From contig CM029124.1 in assembly GCA_016859345.1 (NCBI GenBank), forward strand, positions 20,037,980-20,101,979: DNA of 64,000 nucleotides. Direction: 5' to 3'. Under the pieces are notes generated by a model, which was not told the origin of the DNA, did not search any database, and was given only the letters and a program-made list of their open reading frames with translations. Positions 1 through 13,000 of this stretch are shown here, piece by piece. This stretch comes from Istiophorus platypterus. Lineage: Eukaryota > Chordata > Actinopteri > Istiophoriformes > Istiophoridae. The stretch's first letter is position 1. Every line of letters starts with the position of its first letter. The position numbers and the translations under genes were made by a program.

Positions 1-1127
1 GTCATTAATAAGCCAAATCTTAAAGAATAGCTAATGAGGCCTTGATTTGAGTTTGTGAACATCTAGCCAGGGAATATCATGGTGAAAATAAGGATGAAGC
101 GTGCAACAGGGATTGACATCGGTGGTGTATATTTATTTATTTAAGTCTACTAACGTGAGTGATTTGTGGAAAAATGTGAAATGTTGAGGGTGACATCGGT
201 CATCAAAGGCCAGTCTGTTTTACATTACAGCAAGATGTATGACATATCATACGTGTGACTAATAAGTGAGGATTATTTTGCCTATTCTTATAGTTTATTC
301 ATGAAATTCATAGACTGTTAATGCTTTCAAGCACATTAAGATGCCCAGAGAATGTCCATTCCATCTACTGCCATTTTATGAATTAATTTTGACCAATCAC
401 AAAGATTGGAGATATATAGGAGGTAGAGATATAAAGAATCAGGCAAGTGTGAGGACATTTTGTTAGACAGTTAAAGATGTGAAATGGAAAAAAGAGATGC
501 AACTCTGGATCATGAAAATGCAGGCTGTATATTTTGTTTTCATCATGACAAATGATTTTACTTGATGGTAAAAAAAGAAAAAAAAGAAAAGCAAGCATGA
601 CAGCTGAAATTTGAGCATCCTATCAGTGTTTTTCCACTTATTCAGATAACGGCAAAGATAAGCAGCTCACAGTCAAAAATAAAATATGAGAGGAAACTGA
701 AATAGGATGTGTAAGAGTTTCCTAAGAAGAACTTGCCATCAGACAGTTTAAAAACTCCTGGAGATAAAGTTAAGGAACAGGGCCAAGCTCAAGAGACACT
801 ACACCACATGGGTCACACACCTGCTCACACACACTCACAAATGCTCTCTTTGTGACTCTACAACTGTTGAGCCGTCTTGCAGGAATCCCTCAATACTTCT
901 GAACAAGCACTGCTGTAGCATAGGAATGATTAAACCGTGTTATATTGAGTCAGGCGATGTGTGTAGAGCCACATTTCAAGCCACCCTGCACGTCTCACCT
1001 CAGTCGACCGATGGTTGTTGGCTACAAACTGGAAAAAAATGGGAAACAGTGATAGCAGATGATTTAGATGTAGTATCTGTGACTTTCTTTCAATCCGTAT
1101 TCAGTATGATTACTGGCATGAGTGAGA

Positions 1128-1171
1128 GTGTGTGTGTGTGTGTGTGTGTGTGTGAGTGTGTGTGTGTGTGT
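1128..1171 (+). repeat. GT microsatellite
   Basis: About 22 GT units with one GA interruption, in the upstream ikzf1 intron. Confidence 0.9.
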
Positions 1172-3139
1172 ACATTTGTCAACATAGGGAAAGAGTAAAA
1201 AGAGACCAAAGAGAGAAAGAAGGGAAGTGCAAATATCTGGTAAATCTATGCATCACTGCCTCTATGATAAAAGCCTAAATTAGTTATAATCATCAACCAG
1301 GATCATATGCCGCTCAGTTCTCTGTAATGAAAAAAGCAAAAAGAAGGGGGACTATATGTGGGACACAGGACCTCAAAGTATCGAAAGCTCTAAACCTCAA
1401 AACCCAGGTTGTTTCCTGTTACAAATAGGTTTTCACAGCTTGGGATCGTCATTGGTGCTGTTCTTTCACAATGTCGCAATCCACACGTATGTGACTCCAA
1501 GCAAGGTTTACAAGTTAAAGTGAGACCTATTTGATGTCATAATTTTACTGTTTTGGAAATTGTCACCAAAAAGCAAATTAAATTGTGTCTTAGGCACAGC
1601 TATGACTAGAATAATTAAGCATGGAGACATATTTCGTTAAAGGATCTTCACATGCCTCCCAGTTGAATGATTTTTCTCTTTCACTTTCAGTGATTCAGAC
1701 AGAACCTTTGCTATTTCAGAGACATGAGACTGCGAGGGAAACTGAGCTGTCTAGTTCCCGAAAACATGGAGGCGAGTTTTTTTTAAATTAAAAAGTGTGA
1801 GGGGAAAAGCAGGCTGTTTTTGGTGTTCCTGCTAGTCGTGTTGAGTGTGTTGCTGGCGTGGTTTAGCACATGTGGTTCCACTACTTCGCGCACAAGGTTA
1901 TTTTCAGGCAGTGAGAGCAGCAAAAGTCAGCAACAGTAACCCCCCAGCAGGCTCCATTTATTTCCACACAGCAGAACTAACACACTTGCTAACTTGCTCG
2001 GTATCTGCTGTTGATCTCAATACGACTCGATTATTGTTTCTTTTTGAACCAAAAATGCTTCTTTTCATGAATGATATATCTTTTCCAGAATATATCTTTT
2101 CACAGTTCTGACAGTATTAATCATTGTTTCATTTTGTGCTACCAACTGTGTTAACCCTTCACCTGCAATCTGACAATTAGATCCACACAAGGTTGTGACA
2201 ATTTTATTGCAACCTGCTTTGTTTGTCCTCTATGTGATCTGACATTTGCTTCCCAAAAAGATGTAATCAGGATGTGTGACCATGACAAATATGATATAAA
2301 GTAAAAAGCCTCTTCCTACTCCCAGTTTAGTCGCAACTTCCCTATATCCATGAGAAGCAGAGGGCAGCCCAGTGCTCATGGTTCCCCTCTCTCTGCTTTA
2401 GGCGGCTGATAACCCGAGAGGCCTCACTGGTGTGTTACATGTTTCAGGAACTGACAACTGCAGATAAGCATAAAGGTTTTTTAGTGCATTGTTCCAACCA
2501 TTCATTTACGTAAAATCAGTGAGAATACACAAAAATACCTTATGTGCAGCATACATCTGCTTTAAGGTGTAAATTTTTGTTAAATTTAGTTTCTCCTGGA
2601 TTAGTGGCCTCAAACCCATATGCAGAGAAATGCCACCTGCTAATACTGAGCAAAGCAATAGTCCGAATAAGCTGTTTTATTGATTTAAAGAATTTTACAA
2701 TTCCCCATTGACATTAGAAAAATGCTACAGTTACCAAGAAAATTGTGGCAATTTGTGGTATTGTGGCTAAATACATGAAATAGATTAAGACGGTTAAAGG
2801 GGTGTAGCCACTTATTAAGTTTTGTCCTCAAGCTCTGTGATCCGCAAATAGAACAAACTTGATCACTAAAAAAATCCCTTTAGCTTAATTTTATCTGACA
2901 TTTATGTCACCAATAAATTGCTTATATCTGACTGGAAAACTGCGGTGGCAGAAGTGAGAAATTCATATGTCATTTGTTTTACAACATGCGCAGTGTAAAA
3001 TACCCGAAAGAACTAACTCTGACTGGCTGCTCAGTGCAGATGTGATTCCCTTTCACCTTTGCAAAAACAATGATAAGGACAACTTCATTTCACACTGCAC
3101 TTTAAAAAATGTCAGAGAAGGTGTAAATGTGTCTTAAGT

Positions 3140-3639
3140 CAGGGAGCCCCAACTGATACTTCTGTAATTGCAGATTGTGGATTAGCTAAATTCATTTTAA
3201 GAATGAACAAAAATAGGAATGAAATTTTGGAAAGAAAAAAAAAATCATTAAATTGAGTCACCTGAACACCTTGTTGAGAGTGAATGTAAACTAGTTAATA
3301 TAAGTGGGCAGAGAAGTTGAAGCAGTTAGCTAGAAGTAATTGATGAAAAATTCAGGTAGCTAAAGTTAAAAAAAAAAAAAAAAAGCAAAGGTAGCAGATA
3401 AACAGCTGAACTGGTTGACATAATAGCTAAATAGGGAGATATTTAAAAGGAATGGAAAGGTGGCTGAGATATTCAGCGAAAGGTCATGGATGAATAGTTA
3501 AGATAGACAGCTCAAATTAAGGGAGAGGTTTAGTTTGCTAGAAGAAATGTAGAGGTTAAAATAAAATCTAAGTGTCATAGAAGAGGTGGTATGACGGGGC
3601 CTCGAGGGCACAACTCACAAAAACAGATGGGAACCACTG
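3140..3639. mobile_element. hAT-type miniature element in ikzf1 intron
   Basis: The left end reads CAGGGAGCCCCAACTG; the right end, reverse-complemented, reads CAGTGGTTCCCATCTG (11 of 16 identical, the latter close to the hAT consensus). The flanking octamers TCTTAAGT (3132-3139) and TCTTACGT (3640-3647) agree at seven of eight positions, as expected for a hAT 8-bp target duplication. The 500-bp interior has no transposase frame. Confidence 0.65.
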
Positions 3640-5884
3640 TCTTACGTTGTATCTGTTCATGCATGTAAGACCAGAGAACTCTTAAGTGAAACTAAAATTA
3701 TACTGGTTATTATGCTGTAAGAGTTTTGTTGTAACATACAGTAGACTTCTGCTTACATACTCTTTAATCCTCATTGACTTTTAATTACAATTTGGATGCA
3801 TAGGTAATATGTTTGGTAACTAATTCATACACAGTTCTGTAGCTTATCAGCTTCTCAGCTTTAATAGATCTTAAGCAGCGTTTTGGTTTTATACAGTGAA
3901 GCCTTTCCTTCTTTTTGCGTGCACGGTCGGTGTTTCTCTTATCTCGTCTGCTCTATTAAAAGACAAGAAAGATCATCCAAAAAGTTTCAACAGTTGAGCA
4001 GATGAGGAGATTGTTTGTCCGGGAACTGAAGGCAAGACATATCTTGTGTGGAGATGCTTGGTGGAAAATGACTGATCTGGTTGATTGGAAAAGGGATCAT
4101 TTACATCTTGTGATAATTCCTCCTGTTAGTTCTCAAATTCTGCTCCACCACCTGCTCTCTATGGGAAACATATGTTCCTTTTGTAGGCTCTTGGTGCAAA
4201 TGAGACTCCTGAAAAAAAAAAAAAAATACAAACAAACAAACAAAAAAAACCCAGTTTCAGTTACAGGCTGTTTTACAATTCCTTTCCTGTGCTTCCCTTT
4301 CTGTCACTTCTCCATAATTCTTGGTATTTCAGTTAGACAGGCCCTCTTTCAGAAGCTTCCCCTTTTCCATAGATTCCTATATTTCATGATTTCCACTTCT
4401 TCCTCTTCAGTTATACAAGCAGAGGTAGAGGCATGGGGAAATCAGGCTGCCACCATGACATGCAAACCACATTCTGGTAGTTGTGGGACTTGCAAGATCT
4501 GTCAGTTCTCCTAAATGCCTCTAAAGTTCTATGGTGGGAAAAGAAGGAGATGATAGTTCAACACAGACAACACTTCTCTTTTCTGATCATTTTGGGAACC
4601 CCACACACCGTCTAGTCACTCTAGATTTTTTTGTAATGTCTCCACAGATAATAGTTACCATTGATCAATCTTGCAGCCTTTACTTTCTGCAATCTAAAAA
4701 GCTTTAAATGTCAAAAGTGAGTCAGATTGAACTGTAAATGAATGCAATGGTGAAAAGGCAATATGTCCGTGTCCGTGTCTGTGTGTTTGTCTGGGTGTTC
4801 ATCGCACTCTGTTGCTCTGATGCACACTGCTGTCGTCCCTAGTTTCGCACTGTTTCCTGTGTCTCTGTTTCCTGTTTATCTAGCTGTCATTTGTTTCACC
4901 AAAAGTATGATGGTGTGAGATGATCTGTGTGTTTCTTCATCTCATCACCAACATCCTCAAACAGTAGATATTCTCTCCACCTTTGTATCCTTATGAAATC
5001 TACTATGCTGCTTTCAAAGAAATAAGCAATAGAGTGTACAGTTTAAATGGATAGGCTGGGGGTTGATCTTATCCGATACTTGTTGACTTTTTCGCAAGCT
5101 TAATTTTAAAAAATGCCTAAAACAGGAGGGGAAGTTTTGATGAAGTATCCCAGTAAACATTAAAATGTCGTATCATGCACTAAAGGAAAAAATATGACCA
5201 TTGTTGCCCCACTTATATTATAATGCAGTTGCAGGGCTGTAACACACCGTGCGTGTCGCTGCAGAATAAAGAGGGAATGAACAGTACAATACTGTACCGA
5301 ATGAATCCAAATAAAGCCAGGCAATATTTCATCATAAAGAATTTAAAAGTTAAGTGTCATAGCTGCAAAATAATTGTTTGAGTTCATTAAAAAAAAGCCT
5401 TTATAAATTGAGAAAGTAAGCATGTAATTTATTTAAATAACAAAAGCAACAAATAATAGGTGTCTCAATCAAACAAAAAGTAAAACAAAATTTAAAAAAT
5501 AAAATAAAAAATATGTGGTTAAGATAAGAAAAAACATGAGCTTACCAAAGTATCTCAACAAAATAAAAGACGGATCAAAAAGAGAAAGAAAAATGTATTA
5601 AATCACTGATTAAAATAATTGGCCAGGTTAATTACAACTACAAAAAAAATTAGGTAATATATCAAAGAGCAGTACTAAATACCAGGGATAATGACTATAA
5701 AAGAAGAGAGGCCATAACGGACAAAAAGAAAAAGAGGTTCATCCCATAACGAAAAACAAATTCACAAGCATTTTTGTCACAGCATCAATACCACACTGAT
5801 AAATTACCCATCTTTAGTATATAATATCATGAAAGAAGCATGCTCGTATTCTAAACCGTGGCCCCCCCTTGCCCTCTCTTCCAG

Positions 5885-8800
5885 CCTGTAACATTAAAGT
5901 TGAGGCTCGCAGTGATGAGGAGAATGGTCTGGCCTGTGACATGAATGGCGTGGAGGAGGAGGAGTGTGCGGAAGACTTGCGCGTGATCGATGCCTCGGGG
6001 GCCAAGGTGAACGGCTCACAGCCGAGCCCCGAAGCCAAGGCCTTCTCCTCATCCGGCGGTATCCGGCTGCCCAACGGGAAGCTCAAGTGCGATATCTGTG
6101 GGATAGTTTGCATTGGCCCCAATGTGTTGATGGTGCACAAGCGAAGCCACACTGGTAAGCCACCTGCAAATACTTCTTGCCCTTCCTTTGCACCCATATT
6201 CACTGTCAGTATGAGAGGATGGATGTGGGGTAGAAAGGTGTCCGCTCTGGCTCCTCCCTAGATTTAGAGCAGTTCTTTAAACATTCAGTGGCGACAATGA
6301 TGATCTCAGAGTACTCGTCTCCTACCATTTTCAAAATTAACACAAGCAGTATCATATATACTGCACACATAACAGTTCAAGATAGTCATAGAAATAAACA
6401 TCAGTGCCTGTTTTTATGTTTTCAGACACCCTTACACTCACTCGTAGTTGTAATGGCATGCTTGTATTTGGCTGTATGTATGTAGACCCTTCTATCGTGC
6501 GTGAAATAGACTTTGAGCATACCATTAGCATTCATTATTGTTCATCCAAATGCCTCTGAATTACCACAGGACAAGCAACAGTAACTGATCAAATTATTGC
6601 GCGATAAAGTAGCAAAGACGAACTTGGTCTGATAAAAACATGCCCTCAGTTATGAAACAGGATATCTGCTGCAATTAAATGGAATCTCCATAAAGTGACA
6701 ATTATCTGGCTATTAAAAGTTTTTCAAATTTCAAAATTGATATTCTATTGTAATGAAGCCAAACCAGTGGTGGGGAACATTTTTGAAAAAGGCACGTAAC
6801 TATCGCGCTTTAGAAACTAATGAAACTCAAAATGGAAGAAAGGAACACTAGACTAATGTAAATGCAGAAAGAAAGTACAATAAGGGATATAATGAAGTGC
6901 CTCCTATTTAAATAGAAAATATTCTGTGGTGAGTCTTTGCTCCTGAAATGCATTTTTAATGAATTTCCCTTTTTATATATTTTTGCTGCTTCACTGGTGA
7001 CTCTTATTTTATGTGGGGCCTTTGAAAAAAAAAAAAAAAAGTCATATTAAAATGTTCTCACAGAATGCCACAACACTCGGAGAGACTGGATATTGGTTTA
7101 TTCCAGAGGCGCTGATCAGGAAGACTGGCTCTCAACACAAAGTGTTTCCTTCGCTTTATTCAAATGAGGTTGAATTTGCATTGTGATGTGCCGCTCTTAT
7201 TTTAGAGACGAAGAAGAGTAAAAAATGAGATTTTCAGATCAAATTGACCTAGGCAATGGTGCATTACGGAACTGGCAGGCTGAGTCTGAAAGGCTCTTGT
7301 TCGATCAGAGCGCCAGAAGTCGGTGGGGCAGGGGGAGCATGGAGAGATGGAGTGTCACTCTGCTGTGAAACCCTCCCACAGGCTGCTGGATCGCTCTCTG
7401 CCACAGAGACGCTCCATCATCTGGCTTGTTCTGGCGCTTGGGATGCTTGTAGTGCATTGACCCCGCATTCCCTCAGCAGCAGCCTGCTTTTTTTCCTCAC
7501 AGAGAAACGACAAAGACTTTGAGCTTTTATTGTTGTCAGTGGAGGTATCAAACATGGTGAGATTAGGGAGAACAGCGCAATCAAAAAAGCCTTAAAAATC
7601 AAGAATTGCCTGATATGCGAAAAAAAAAGGGTGCCAGTAAAAACATGCAGTTTAATCTTTATTTTTCTGTTCTTTTTCTGTTTGTGTCATCTGCCACTTT
7701 ACAGTACAGTGTGTGTCTGTTGTGTCCTTGTCTTCAGGAGAGCGACCTTTCCAGTGCAGCCAGTGCGGTGCCTCTTTCACCCAGAAGGGTAACCTGCTGC
7801 GCCACATCAAGCTCCATTCGGGGGAGAAACCCTTCAAGTGTCACCTCTGCAGCTATGCCTGCCGCAGGAGGGACGCCCTCACTGGCCATTTACGCACCCA
7901 CTCAGGTGAGTACGCACAGGTCCCCCCCACTGCAAACTTCTGCACCCACGGGAATTCTAGGAACACTGGGTGGAAGCCTTTGCTAAAGGCTCGACATGTT
8001 CTGCAGTGCGTACAGAGAGATTTTGGGCATATATAAGAGGAAGTTGACAGGGTGTAGATATGGCGTCACTTTTTTTGCAAATGCTTTGCAGAAGTATGTG
8101 TTAATGAAATATCTTGGGTGTAAACAGTACACTGCTCTGAATTTTTTAACTTCAAAGTAAAAGCTTAAGCGGCATGATTACAATAGCTCACTATTTTTAA
8201 ACTTAATATGGAGATGTGATGCATTAACAAACAACAGTGTTAACAAAAATTGAAATATCATGATCGCTGTATTGAATTATTCATCTCATGCAGTTTTTGA
8301 GTCTCCACGAGTTGTTTTGCATAGACTATTTAACCAGATTAAATAAAAAGCAGAGGCTGCATGGAAGTTAGAGAATTGCATTTAAAAAGCTAACAAACTT
8401 TTGTGGCCAGAATGAAAGGATATATGATATTAAAAATAGGAATATTATCATTATTATTACACTAATATTATACCTATAATGTATGTAATAGGACCATTTT
8501 TATAACTGTTTCCAAATCCCATGGAAAGACCCAAAACCAATAGACTCTCTCTCGATACTTTTGACTTCCCTACCCTCTCTTTGGCCCTTAGCCCGGAGCC
8601 CATTGCTTCCTATGGAATCTTAAGCATATAGTTTCATTCTTTCAAAAAAGATTAGTAATTTCTTAAACCAGCTGGCAACTGTAGTTATCCAACAAATGTT
8701 ACTCAAACAATAGTAATTATTGCACATGTCTGGAACTCTTTTTAGCTGTGGGTGAATACATGCTGGTCGGTATTTATGACACCAGGCTGATGCATGTGGA

Positions 8801-11800
8801 ATCGACTCAAAAAAAATTACAGTGCCTATGTTCCTCTTATTGAAAGAACATGTCACCCGGTGCAACGGTTTGGGCCTTTGTGTGTGTCGTTTTTTTTTCA
8901 CACTTTTGGGACAACAGCTCTATGGCTCGGAGGAATAAGCTGTAGTAGAGGATGTAGCCAGACGATACGCAATGCTGCCTCCTCCCCGTCCAGTGTCATA
9001 TTTGGTTTATTCAACTAGTCATTTATATTCTCTGTAAGCTTCTTTCTGTAAAGGCCTAAATGTATTCCCCCACATTAACTCTACAAGGCCAGGAATACAG
9101 TTCAGGTATGGGAATAGTCTATTCCTTGTTTTTTTTTTCTTTTTTGCTTCTAAAGTAGTCACATTTAAGTTCAGCCTTTACAGCTTATAAAATATCCACC
9201 ACATGTGTGTCTTTATTTGAAGAATGGGAAATCCCCTCAAGTTCTTCCTAAATTCCCCCCAAAAACACAGACGATATGACCTCAGTATTAGCTACAGTCA
9301 TGTTCATACAATCCAAAGAAATAAGAAAGTCAGGTGGTGAAGTGTTTGCACTGGAATTCCCAGAGAACATCTGTGGGCAGTTTTGGGGGTAAGACTGGTG
9401 GGTTGTCTCCTGGGATTTCCTGTAGGTGGTGCTCTTTAATTCATGCCAAACACCCAGCCTGTCCTTTTCTCTTGATTCATATCAAACTGAAAATGTAAAA
9501 TCCATCACCTCCTGTGTTTTTTCGTGAAAGAACTATTAAAATGAGCATGTAGAACAGCAGATGAACCTTTCTATAGGTTGGATTGTGTTTGTGTAACTAC
9601 ACCTACATGTGTTGATTTAAAAATACAAAGGGTTATCAACTTGAGTATCAGTCATAGCATAGAATATAGCCCTGCTCCTTTCACTGATAAAATGTTATGT
9701 TTTGCAGTTGGAAAACCCCACAAGTGCGCTTACTGTGGGCGGAGTTACAAGCAACGCAGCTCCCTGGAAGAGCACAAGGAGCGGTGTCACAACTACCTCC
9801 AGTGCATGGGGCTGCAGAACAGCATCTACACAGGTTGGTGCCTTGTGAGAGAAGCTCATTTCACTCTCACCCAAATCTGATGACCTACTTTACCCTGAGC
9901 GCAGGACTGTGTGTGTGTGTGTGTTTGTGTGCTTGTCTGTGTGTATGTGTATGTCTGTGTGTGTGTTTGCTTGTCTGTGTGTATGTGAGTGTGTATGTGT
10001 GCGTGTGTGTGTGTGCGTGTGTATACGTGCTTGTGCTTGTGTGTGCTTGTGTGTGTATATGTGTGTGTGCGTGTTTGTGTGTGTGCGTGTGCGTGTGTGT
10101 GTGCTTGTGTGTGTGTGTGCTTGTGTGTGTGTGTGTGTGCTTGTGTGTGCGTGTGTGTGTATGTGTGTGTGTGTGTATGCAACAGCAGTGCTGACCATGT
10201 CCCAGTGACTAAATGCTCAGGAAAGTCAGACTGAATTCATGTCATTTTCCATTCAAATATTGGCTCATGCAGAAGCTGAGTGTTCAAAATAACTGCAGAG
10301 CTAATTAAGTCAATTTGATCACGTAGTCAGTTTACAGTTCCTTAGTTGTCCACATATCCTCTCCAGTCATGAATTAAATCAACACACCATGGAATACTTA
10401 CTCAATGTGCAGGCTGCTGTAAAGCTCTGCATTAAAGCCTAGAAACTCATCAACACTTGATCTGTGAGCATGACCAGATACTATTTACAGACCAAGTGCT
10501 TCACACGTGTCAGAATAGTCCGCTCTGTGCTCTGTGAGGAAAAATACCATCAGGCATGTATTATCTGGCGCCAGGTCATCGCTTTAAACAGGACAAACCT
10601 CAAATTACTTTGACTCTGAAATCTACTTCTCTGTCTTGCTTTCCAGTAGTAAAGGAAGAAAGCAACCAGAATGAGCAGAGGGAAGACTTAAGCCAGACGG
10701 GATCTGACAGAGCCTTGGTGCTAGACAGACTAGCTAATAATGTAGCTAAACGTAAGAGCACTATGCCACAGAAGTTTGTGGGTAAGGGCTGAAATCTGCT
10801 TTCTTTGTGTACATACAATGTTGCTACCTTTTTCTGAAAAAGAAGTCTAACTTCTGCACCTATGAAAGCTGCTTAGGTGAAGCTGCTGTGTGTTTTGTGT
10901 CATTTAGCCGAGCGTTTTTTCTTTGCCACCTTGGCTCTGCAGAATGCATGCCGTACAACAGAAAAAAGTCCATTATTGCAGGGCAGCCTGATCATGAGTT
11001 TTGCCATTAGTTTGTTTAGTCACTGTAAGAAAGGACTTTTAATACTTTTAAATATCTCCTGAGTATTTAATCCTGGATATTAATTTTATCTTAAATGGTG
11101 ATAATCTTCATAACATAAGAAGGGGGAAAGGAAGTATTGAGAGGCTGAGGGACATGCTAGTATCAGTCAAGTAGAGCAAAAGAAACAAAAATTTTGAGTT
11201 ATTTTCAAACCAGCTAGAGAAGAACAGAACTCATTATCAAGACAGCGAAATTACAGGATTGTAGGTGAAAGTGAAGTGTGTCAGTAAAGTGTAACCTTCA
11301 CATTGTTTCTCTGTCTCTCTCTGGCCCCTCAGGTGACAAGCGTCTGTCAGACCTCTCCTACGACGGGGGAGGAGGCGAGCTGATTCAGCCCCACGTTATC
11401 GACCAGGCCATCAACAGCGCCATCAGCTACCTGGGGGCTGAGTCGCTGCGGCCCCTGGTCCAGACCTCACCAGCCTCCTCCTCTGATGTGGGCCTCAGCT
11501 CCATGTACCCTCTCCACAAGCCGGCGTCTGAGGGCCACACGGGGACAGGCCACAGCTTGTCGGCCAAAGACAGCGCAGCGGAGAACCTGCTGCTGCTCTC
11601 AAACTCCAAGTCCGCCTCCAGCGAGAAGGACGGCTCGCCCAGCCACAGCGGCCAAGACTCCACCGACACGGAGAGCAACAACGAGGATCGTCCAGGCGGG
11701 GCGGCCCCCGGTCTCATCTACCTGACCAACCACATCACCTCGGGTGTGAGGAACGGCGTGCTCCCCCTGGTGAAGGAGGAGCAGCAGAGGCAGTACGAGG

Positions 11801-12042
11801 CCATCCGGGCCAGCATGGAGATGGCCTCCGAGGGCTTCAAAGTGGTGACGGCAGATGGGGAGCATGTGAGGGCGTACCGGTGCGAACACTGCCGCATTCT
11901 CTTCCTGGACCACGTCATGTACACCATTCACATGGGCTGCCATGGCTTCAGAGACCCCTTCGAGTGCAACATCTGCGGTCACCGGAGTCAAGACCGATAC
12001 GAGTTCTCCTCTCACATAACACGAGGGGAGCATCGCTACTGA
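5885..12042 (+). CDS. ikzf1: Ikaros zinc-finger transcription factor, 3' five coding exons (5' end outside window)
   Basis: Coding exons are 5885-6154, 7738-7905, 9708-9833, 10647-10781 and 11333-12042. All internal junctions are phase 1 with GT-AG sites, and the 168-, 126- and 135-nt exons equal the human IKZF1 exon sizes as I recall them. The product binds GGGAA-type DNA and recruits chromatin remodellers in lymphoid development. Four N-terminal C2H2 fingers are visible: LKCDICG in exon 1 of the window, FQCSQCG and FKCHLCS in the next, HKCAYCG in the third. Two C-terminal dimerisation fingers (YRCEHCR, FECNICG) precede the stop. About 468 residues are present; roughly 50 N-terminal residues should lie upstream, and no exon for them is visible in 1-5884. 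IKZF2 and IKZF3 share the fingers, but the linker sequence and the neighbouring fignl1 favour IKZF1. Introns contain only repeats and AT-rich DNA. Confidence 0.94.
9908..10178 (+). repeat. Long interrupted GT tract in ikzf1 intron
   Basis: About 271 bp of GT with scattered TT, AT and GC interruptions, beginning 75 nt after the donor of the zinc-finger-4 exon. Long open frames over this stretch on both strands are repeat artefacts. Confidence 0.95.
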
Positions 12043-13000
12043 GCCCCGCGCACCAGGGAACACACACACTTTCGCACAGGTAAATGGGTGTATATAAGGA
12101 AAAACGCTAGAAACACACACCCACTCATAGACATGCACCTCTAACAAATGCATAGAAAAAGAAAATGTAAAACATGCTGTTGTTGTCTGAAAGTTGTGGT
12201 TTTTTTTATACAAAGTATGCATGTTTGTTGAACTAAGATAAGTGTGTATAATTATCAAAAAAATCCATTTATTTTCCTTTTAAATACCATGCTCAAAAGA
12301 AAGACTAGTTATTCATTTGTCTTTTATAGAGGAACAACATATTGTCCAGTGGATATGACACAGCTGAGGTACTGTGCCACTTTATACCTAAGTTTTAATC
12401 ATGTATTTACAGTTGCCATATGTATAAAATGTATAAATGTGACTTTTATTTTGGAAAACAAGGCAGCAACTTTTTTCTAGTTTTGAAATAGAAAAGATTT
12501 CCATTTACATATCTCTGTCGTAAAGTGTCTGAAATGTTGTAAAAGATACTTTTCTGCAGCTGTTTTCAGGGCAGGAAAACCTATGTTAATGTCGGTATTA
12601 AATGCAATCAATAAAAACTTAACAATCAGTGTAGATAACCCACATTTCCCTCCAAAGTGTCAACTTGTTCTTGTACTTGTAACAACCTACATATTATTTA
12701 TATCACATTTAAACTCCTGTCTGTTTTTGTATTTATTATTATAATGATTGTTGTTTGTCTCTAGGGTAGTAAAAAAAAGTTGCATTTATTTCTGTTCACC
12801 TGTACTTAATGTATTTGAGATGATAACATGACTGCTGCTGGAAGCTACGTTTGGTTTTATTATGAGAAAATGTTATCCTGGCCTTTTTCTTTTATACCTG
12901 TTGGCTAAGAATTGTTTGAATCACAAAATGAAAGTAAGCCATTTGATGGGAGCTTTATGCTTGCAAAATATCAATAAAGGATATTTTATATATGCACAAA
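12043..13000 (+). other. ikzf1: ikzf1 3' untranslated region with two poly(A) signals
   Basis: AT-rich sequence directly follows the ikzf1 stop codon. AATAAA hexamers occur at 12610-12615 and 12973-12978. The second is followed by a GT-rich stretch (around 12,990-13,020) resembling a cleavage downstream element. Several ATTTA pentamers occur between them. Two alternative 3' ends are likely; the end coordinate is approximate. Confidence 0.65.

Larger units (their letters stand above)
1..5884 (+). other. ikzf1: ikzf1 upstream intron (partial)
   Basis: AT-rich DNA with no convincing exon. It holds a GT microsatellite (1128-1171), a hAT-type miniature element (3140-3639), short poly-A runs and an A-rich stretch (about 5,380-5,800). 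The acceptor at 5883-5884 follows a pyrimidine-rich tract. It is inferred to be intronic because the first exon in the window starts inside a codon and lacks the Ikaros N-terminus. Confidence 0.8.

Noticed and set aside
4002..4514. 170-codon open frame in the ikzf1 intron
   Set aside because: It reads through a poly-A run, lacks any recognisable domain and has no splice context.
9697..10234. Six overlapping open frames of 80-165 codons on both strands
   Set aside because: They are translations of the GT tract; only 9708-9833 is a real exon.
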